Source: JBGPIK01 sp041484845 (GTDB lineage Bacteria; Desulfobacterota; Binatia; UBA9968). Taken from it: a stretch of 25,806 nucleotides of DNA. The notes under the pieces are model-generated. The model was not told the DNA's origin. It made no database searches and worked only from the letters and a program-made list of their open reading frames with translations. Location: assembly GCA_041484845.1 (NCBI GenBank), contig JBGPIK010000045.1, positions 1 to 25,806 of the forward strand. Reading direction: 5' to 3'. Of the stretch, positions 22,931-25,806 are shown one piece after another (the first letter of the stretch is position 1; every line of letters starts with the position of its first letter). The position numbers were made by a program, and so were the translations under genes.

Positions 22931-23317
22931 TTATCCCGGGGTTTTCACGTAATGGCTCAACGGTTGAAACGGGTAGTAGTACGCGTCGAGGAAATGATCT
23001 TCCTCGAAGCGTGACAACGCAACCGTTAGCGAGTCGCGTCTCTCTTTGTCAAGCTCGTAGGCGGTCTCGAAATTCAAATGCAGCTCGAACCCCTTGTCCT
23101 TTGCCCAGAGCTCGACCACGAGCTCCGGGCTGTCCGCTGGATCGTACGTCGCGTGCATTTCCGTAGACGGTCTGCTTTCGTACCAAGGACGCGCGAGCGG
23201 CTGATGCTCGGCGAACAGCGATACTGAGGCAGTGGTGGCATTGACCTTTGTGATGCGAAGACGCCGACCGTACGGGTCAGCCCATTCGCCCACGTAGTTG
23301 TCTATGTACGACTCCAT
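22931..23317 (-). CDS. Hypothetical cassette protein
   Basis: A 128-residue acidic protein starting MESYIDNYVGEWADPYGRRL. A beta-rich first half (RLRITKVNATTASVSLFAE) suggests a small barrel or lipocalin-like sheet; the second half holds DSPELVVELWAKDKGFELHL and SRFEEDHFLDAYYYP. No signal peptide or membrane segment; no family recognised. An ATG at 23332 lies inside the attC core-box region, so I prefer the ATG at 23317 with AAGG just upstream. It is the last cassette of the array and no clear attC follows it, so its downstream boundary may have decayed. Confidence 0.7.
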   Translation of the reverse strand: MESYIDNYVGEWADPYGRRLRITKVNATTASVSLFAEHQPLARPWYESRPSTEMHATYDPADSPELVVELWAKDKGFELHLNFETAYELDKERRDSLTVALSRFEEDHFLDAYYYPFQPLSHYVKTPG

Positions 23318-23329
23318 TTGCCTTGCTTG

Positions 23330-23387
23330 CATAAACGCTTAGGATGAGCGACGTGTTTTCCGCGTTCGCTCCATCCTTTTGTTAGGT
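23330..23387 (-). other. attC site (58 bp)
   Basis: On the minus strand it opens with ACCTAAC (fits RYYYAAC) and closes with GTTTATG (degenerate GTTRRRY). The arms AGGATGAGCG (23341-23350) and CGCTCCATCCT (23367-23377) pair perfectly except for one extrahelical base. It overlaps the 3' end of the DUF2442 gene, whose TAA lies inside the site. Confidence 0.78.
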
Positions 23388-23689
23388 GGTTCACGATGTC
23401 CTTGATTCTGAACGCCCCAGAAGCGACCAAGGCTTTGCGGCCGATGCGCTGGCACGCCGTGGAGCATACCTTCCACACTGATGTCTTCATCGACATCCGG
23501 CCAGTGCACCCCTTGCCCGTCACCGATAAGCTCAAAGTGTGTCCGCTGCGCAGGGGTCGCTTCCGACAACCGCCAGGACCAAACTAGCGGTACACTGATG
23601 ACACGACCGTCAACCAGATACGCGGTGATGGTGTCGGATGTAACCTTAACGTTTCGAATCCGTGGGTCCGTGCTAGCCACAATGCTCAT
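23339..23689 (-). CDS. DUF2442 protein, putative antitoxin partner
   Basis: A 116-residue protein whose first 75 residues are a DUF2442 domain (ITAYLVDGRVISVPLVWSW, then FELIGDGQGVHWPDVDEDIS). Its start overlaps the end of the DUF4160 gene by 17 bases, with GGAGG seven bases upstream inside that gene, so the two are translationally coupled. DUF2442 and DUF4160 genes are often paired and have been treated as a possible toxin-antitoxin-like module; activity is unproven. The C-terminal tail PPNKRMERTRKTRRSS is encoded by the attC site, so it is probably an appendage gained by cassette structure rather than part of the fold. Confidence 0.85.
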   Translation of the reverse strand: MSIVASTDPRIRNVKVTSDTITAYLVDGRVISVPLVWSWRLSEATPAQRTHFELIGDGQGVHWPDVDEDISVEGMLHGVPAHRPQSLGRFWGVQNQGHREPPNKRMERTRKTRRSS

Positions 23690-23909
23690 GCCATGCCTCC
23701 ATAATAGTATCGTAGCAAACTTCGATCAGCCGCCGAATCACGTTCAGCTCCCTGGCAGTAAAGCCGTGGTTTGCCGCAAGCTGGATGGGTTCGAGCCAGA
23801 ACTTACATGTCTGCTTTTCTCGTCGGGCGTGGACGTGAATCGGCTCGTTGCAGTCAAAGCTATAAAAGAACAACCAATACGGTCCGGGGATGTCTTTGAT
23901 TCTTGGCAT
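23673..23909 (-). CDS. DUF4160 protein, putative toxin partner
   Basis: A 78-residue protein that matches DUF4160 well: PRIKDIPGPYWLFFYSFDC, then NEPIHVHARREKQTCKFWLE, LAANHGF and REL.VIRRLIE, ending EAWHEHCG. The conserved HVH and the C-terminal WxxH suggest a metal or catalytic site, though no function is established to my knowledge. It precedes and overlaps the DUF2442 gene. It starts 70 bases after the attC core box, leaving room for a promoter of its own, as toxin-antitoxin cassettes usually have. A role in stabilising the array is inference. Confidence 0.88.
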   Translation of the reverse strand: MPRIKDIPGPYWLFFYSFDCNEPIHVHARREKQTCKFWLEPIQLAANHGFTARELNVIRRLIEVCYDTIMEAWHEHCG

Positions 23910-23978
23910 TCAATGGTGCCGTATTTCTTATTAACTCTGCTGCCAAGTTTACGTTACCTGCAGTGCCGACTTCAAGCC

Positions 23979-24069
23979 ACCTAACGGGGTTCGCGGCTGA
24001 GGCTGAGCAGCCGAGGCCCGCGAGCTTTGCGAGCGGGTCCGAAGGTCCGTCTCAAGCCGCATGTTCAAG
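23979..24069 (-). other. attC site (91 bp)
   Basis: Minus-strand closing box GTTAGGT fits GTTRRRY; the opening box CTTGAAC is degenerate. GCGGCTGAG (23993-24001) pairs with CTCAAGCCGC (24051-24060) with one extrahelical base. Small internal hairpins such as GGCTGAGCAGCC fill the centre. It lies two bases after the stop codon of the upstream cassette gene and before the DUF4160 gene. Confidence 0.65.
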
Positions 24070-24070
24070 C

Positions 24071-24505
24071 TCAATTGCTGGATAGCTTCTGAAACCCAGA
24101 CAACTTGTCTCTCTCTTTTGCCGCGGTGACTGCTTCTTTAAACTCATCTCCCGAACCCGAGAGAAAATCGCCACCGTACTTGGCGAGATCATCCGCCAGA
24201 TGTTTAGAACCACCCATAGGATCGTCGGAAAAACCTGGATACTGCGCTTGCCCTTTCCCTGCTACATGACGCATGTATTCTTCATGCGACAAGGAAATCG
24301 AGCCAATGTGATAATTGACTAAGCCGAGGGAAAACCGAAAATGAAGCTCTAACTTGCGATCGCCCTTGACATATACGCCGCTATCGGAGAAACCGCCGCT
24401 ACTTTTCCCGGCTCCACGCGGCTCCCAATGAAAGCCATGGGCCTCCATGATTGGATCGGTAAATTTTCGCCCCACCTTTAACAGGCTGACAGCTTCTTGA
24501 TTCAT
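24071..24505 (-). CDS. Hypothetical cassette protein
   Basis: A 144-residue soluble protein, MNQEAVSLLKVGRKFTDPIM at the start. The middle reads GVYVKGDRKLELHFRFSLGL, then VNYHIGSISLSHEEYMRHV, giving a mixed alpha-beta domain with no motif I can name. The C-terminal third (DDLAKYGGDFLSGSGDEF) is helical. ATG lies seven bases after the attC core box GTTAGAG, and the TGA stop lies just before the next attC, so this is a tightly packed cassette with almost no 5' leader and no room for its own promoter. Function unknown. Confidence 0.75.
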   Translation of the reverse strand: MNQEAVSLLKVGRKFTDPIMEAHGFHWEPRGAGKSSGGFSDSGVYVKGDRKLELHFRFSLGLVNYHIGSISLSHEEYMRHVAGKGQAQYPGFSDDPMGGSKHLADDLAKYGGDFLSGSGDEFKEAVTAAKERDKLSGFQKLSSN

Positions 24506-24513
24506 CTTTGAGC

Positions 24514-24627
24514 TCTAACGTTCCGGATGAGCTACCGCCGCCGTAAGACCACTGGTGCAAACCTCGCCGACACGCTCTCGAAAACAGAGAGCTTGGCGGC
24601 GATTAGCTCGATCCGGTTTGTTGGGCA
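24514..24627 (-). other. attC site (114 bp), best-formed of the array
   Basis: On the minus strand it opens with GCCCAAC (fits RYYYAAC) and closes with GTTAGAG. The stem pairs CCGGATGAGCTACCGCCGCC (24524-24543) with GGCGGCGATTAGCTCGATCC then GG (24596-24617): 19 base pairs with an extrahelical base at 24611 and a small asymmetric bulge at 24536 against 24603-24604. The upstream cassette gene ends within it (TAA at 24603-24605). This combination is diagnostic of attC architecture. Confidence 0.85.
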
Positions 24628-25133
24628 TTTTGAATCGCCCCATAAGCATAAATCTCCGTTTCGTTTGGGACGAATGCTGGGAAGGCGACAACAGAAAACC
24701 ACTCTGACCACGCCTTGCAGCCCGGCAGATGTTGCGGCAGCGCCTCTACGAAGCTGTTCCAGCGTGCCATCTCCTCATCCAACTCGACGCCCGTCCCATC
24801 GGCGCGGGCGAGACACAAACAAATGCAATCGACCGCGAACAAGTCGCGCTTGAAGGCCGTCGCTCGGCAAATCTCCGCCCAGCGCATCACTGTGGACTCG
24901 GGCTCCCGGCCCCGTAGGTCAGTAACAGTGAAGGTCTCGGCGTCGAATAAAATCGCATAGTGGTAATCGCGCGGGCTGGGTGGAACGCCGGCAGCCTCCT
25001 CACGACGCAGTCGCTCCACCTTTAGCTTCGCTCGGAGCGGGAGATACCAGCGCCTATACGAAAAAAATAATACAAGGCCGCCCACCGACAGCGAGCAAAC
25101 AGCGGCGAGTAGTAGAGCCTGTTCAATCGTCAT
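24603..25133 (-). CDS. Hypothetical membrane-anchored cassette protein
   Basis: A 176-residue protein with an N-terminal transmembrane helix (ALLLAAVCSLSVGGLVLFFSY) followed by a basic stretch (RRWYLPLRAKLKVERLRR) and a cytoplasmic domain: RDYHYAILFDAETFTVTDLRG, WAEICRATAFKRDLFAVDCI, then LDEEMARWNSFVEALP. The start ATG 25133 lies 12 bases after the core box GTTGGGC. The final residues IQNAQQTGSS are encoded by the attC site. The C-terminal domain resembles small PH-like or immunity-type cassette proteins in general character only; no family is recognised. Confidence 0.72.
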   Translation of the reverse strand: MTIEQALLLAAVCSLSVGGLVLFFSYRRWYLPLRAKLKVERLRREEAAGVPPSPRDYHYAILFDAETFTVTDLRGREPESTVMRWAEICRATAFKRDLFAVDCICLCLARADGTGVELDEEMARWNSFVEALPQHLPGCKAWSEWFSVVAFPAFVPNETEIYAYGAIQNAQQTGSS

Positions 25134-25145
25134 AGCTGCTTTTCC

Positions 25146-25240
25146 GCCCAACGTATAGCGTTTTATCCCCAAAGCGTGGGAGCAATCAAGCTCAAAGATG
25201 ATCGCGGCAGGAGCGACGGGAGGGATAAAACGTGGTGGAC
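25146..25240 (-). other. Degenerate attC site upstream of the first visible cassette
   Basis: The closing box on the minus strand is GTTGGGC (perfect GTTRRRY). A perfect 11-bp stem joins CGTTTTATCCC (25159-25169) and GGGATAAAACG (25222-25232). The opening box would be GTCCACC at 25240-25234, one mismatch from RYYYAAC. A longer site reaching CGCTAAC near 25316-25322 is an alternative. Either way the cassette gene starts 12 bases after the closing box. Confidence 0.5.
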
Positions 25241-25484
25241 TAAAGCGCGGAGCTGCACGCAAGCTGCGGCTATGCGGATTGTAAAGTGGCGGAGCAGCGC
25301 GGAGCGTGGCGCTGCGTTAGCGATAGATCGGCATATGGGAGAAGGTTGAGATCGACGTCGGTAGATTTTCTGTAATGGCTACGGTGCAATGGGGCAGGGG
25401 AACAATTTTTGGGTGTCAGCAGACACAGCTGTACGACGACGGCCTGTAAACAGTAAAAAGGGCTTACCCGCATTTGAGTTTTTC
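25241..25484. other. Junction between the cassette array and the IS91-type remnant
   Basis: Together with the degenerate attC, about 350 bases here hold no credible gene; the open frame at 25270-25500 looks like IS-end sequence. A hairpin GCAGCGC-loop-GCGCTGC (25294-25315) lies where an IS91-type end structure could be. The exact end of the element cannot be fixed from one copy. Confidence 0.4.
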
Positions 25485-25806
25485 TCACGAGGAATCCCAT
25501 CGAGACAAGCTTGATATCGGCGGCAGTTCAGCGACGACGATCATGGTTCCCTGATGGCAGGAAGGGCAGCGACTAAGATCGATACCGGTGAGTTCTCGCA
25601 GCAAGTCTATGGCTGATTGCTTGGGGATTTCTGGCAAAGCCCGATCGAGTTTCAGAAGTTTGCGGCATTGAGCCAAGGCCGGTTTTTTTTAGCGGTTGGC
25701 TAAGAAGCCGAAGTGACGGATGCGCATGAAGCCATCAGGCAAGACGTGAAGCAGGAAGCGGCGGATGAATTCGTGGGCCTTAAGGGGGATTGTCTTTTTT
25801 CTGTTG
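25485..25806 (-). pseudogene. IS91-family transposase, 3' part, with in-frame stop
   Basis: Reading from the window edge, the minus strand encodes KAHEFIRRFLLHVLPDGFMR then IRHFGFLANR, the conserved C-terminal core of IS91-type Y2/HUH rolling-circle transposases. It then meets TAA at 25689-25691 and continues in the same frame as KKPALAQCRKLL, LTGIDLSRCPSCHQGTM and a stop at 25485. The CPSCH zinc-ribbon-like tail is also typical of the family. The stop codon precedes a run of eight A bases. The frame is otherwise intact, so a single substitution may have inactivated it, unless the truncated product is functional. Its 5' part is outside the window. Confidence 0.85.

Larger units (their letters stand above)
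22931..25240 (-). mobile_element. Integron gene-cassette array lacking a visible integrase (CALIN-like)
   Basis: On the minus strand, four compact units lie head to tail, separated by attC-type sites at 24514-24627, 23979-24069 and 23330-23387, with a weaker one at 25146-25240. Start codons lie soon after GTT core boxes, and two stop codons (24603, 23339) lie inside attC sites. The genes are unknown proteins plus a DUF4160-DUF2442 pair, typical content of chromosomal integrons. No tyrosine recombinase gene is present in the window. The array's upstream end meets an IS91-family remnant. No good attC follows the last gene at 22931. Confidence 0.75.

Noticed and set aside
25270..25500. 76-codon open frame downstream of the IS91-type remnant
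   Set aside because: It has no recognisable domain or ribosome site and probably lies in the non-coding end of the insertion element or array junction.

Overview
The window looks like a chromosomal segment of an uncultured Gram-negative bacterium with moderate GC. It has an MltD-type outer-membrane murein lipoprotein, several exported solute-binding proteins, a two-subunit molybdopterin enzyme and a type II citrate synthase. Many solo solute-binding genes (one TctC/Bug, two NMT1/SsuA-like) and intergenic palindromes built from short repeated words are what I would expect of soil or subsurface lineages such as Desulfobacterota, Binatota, Rokubacteria or Tectomicrobia. That placement is inference; nothing here fixes the taxonomy. 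No rRNA, tRNA or CRISPR was seen.

Layout. (1) 1-4650, minus strand: a TctC-type binding protein, then a molybdopterin oxidoreductase and its iron-sulfur subunit, with no export signal and no membrane anchor gene. (2) 5110-6117: an FMN-dependent alpha-hydroxy-acid dehydrogenase. (3) 6118-7480: a small patch with an integron cassette structure: a hypothetical gene whose stop codon lies in the first core box of a convincing attC site, then a VOC/glyoxalase gene and a cluster of palindromes. (4) 7532-9986: RidA, a small membrane protein, an HNH endonuclease, a HAD-fold protein lacking its catalytic aspartates, and a macrodomain hydrolase. (5) 10327-12528: two paralogous NMT1-like binding proteins with a macrodomain fossil between them, suggesting an old tandem duplication. 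(6) 12662-13739: a phosphoglycolate-phosphatase-like HAD and a PPOX-fold oxidoreductase, followed by an 18-bp perfect inverted repeat pair. (7) 13953-17056, minus strand: a complete polar amino acid ABC transporter in the order ATPase, binding protein, permease, permease. (8) 17239-22185: SixA, citrate synthase, MltD and malic enzyme. (9) 22276-22873: a LigA-domain protein downstream of a single-repeat Gdt1/UPF0016 protein.

(10) 22931-25240 is the most interesting part: a minus-strand array of integron gene cassettes. It has at least three attC sites with inverted core boxes, long imperfect stems and extrahelical bases, and carries unknown proteins plus a DUF4160-DUF2442 pair that resembles a toxin-antitoxin module. 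No integron integrase is visible. The upstream end of the array is occupied by the 3' end of an IS91-family transposase with an in-frame stop codon (25485 to the window edge). The two cassette loci lie on opposite strands about 16 kb apart and read as integrase-less cassette clusters (CALIN-like) or outlying parts of a chromosomal integron.

A second theme is intergenic DNA. At least two elements (3503-3605 and 15375-15455) are inverted repeats whose arms are themselves tandem short words. Each sits directly between the 3' end of a binding-protein gene and the next gene of the same strand, where it could stabilise or process the upstream part of the mRNA.
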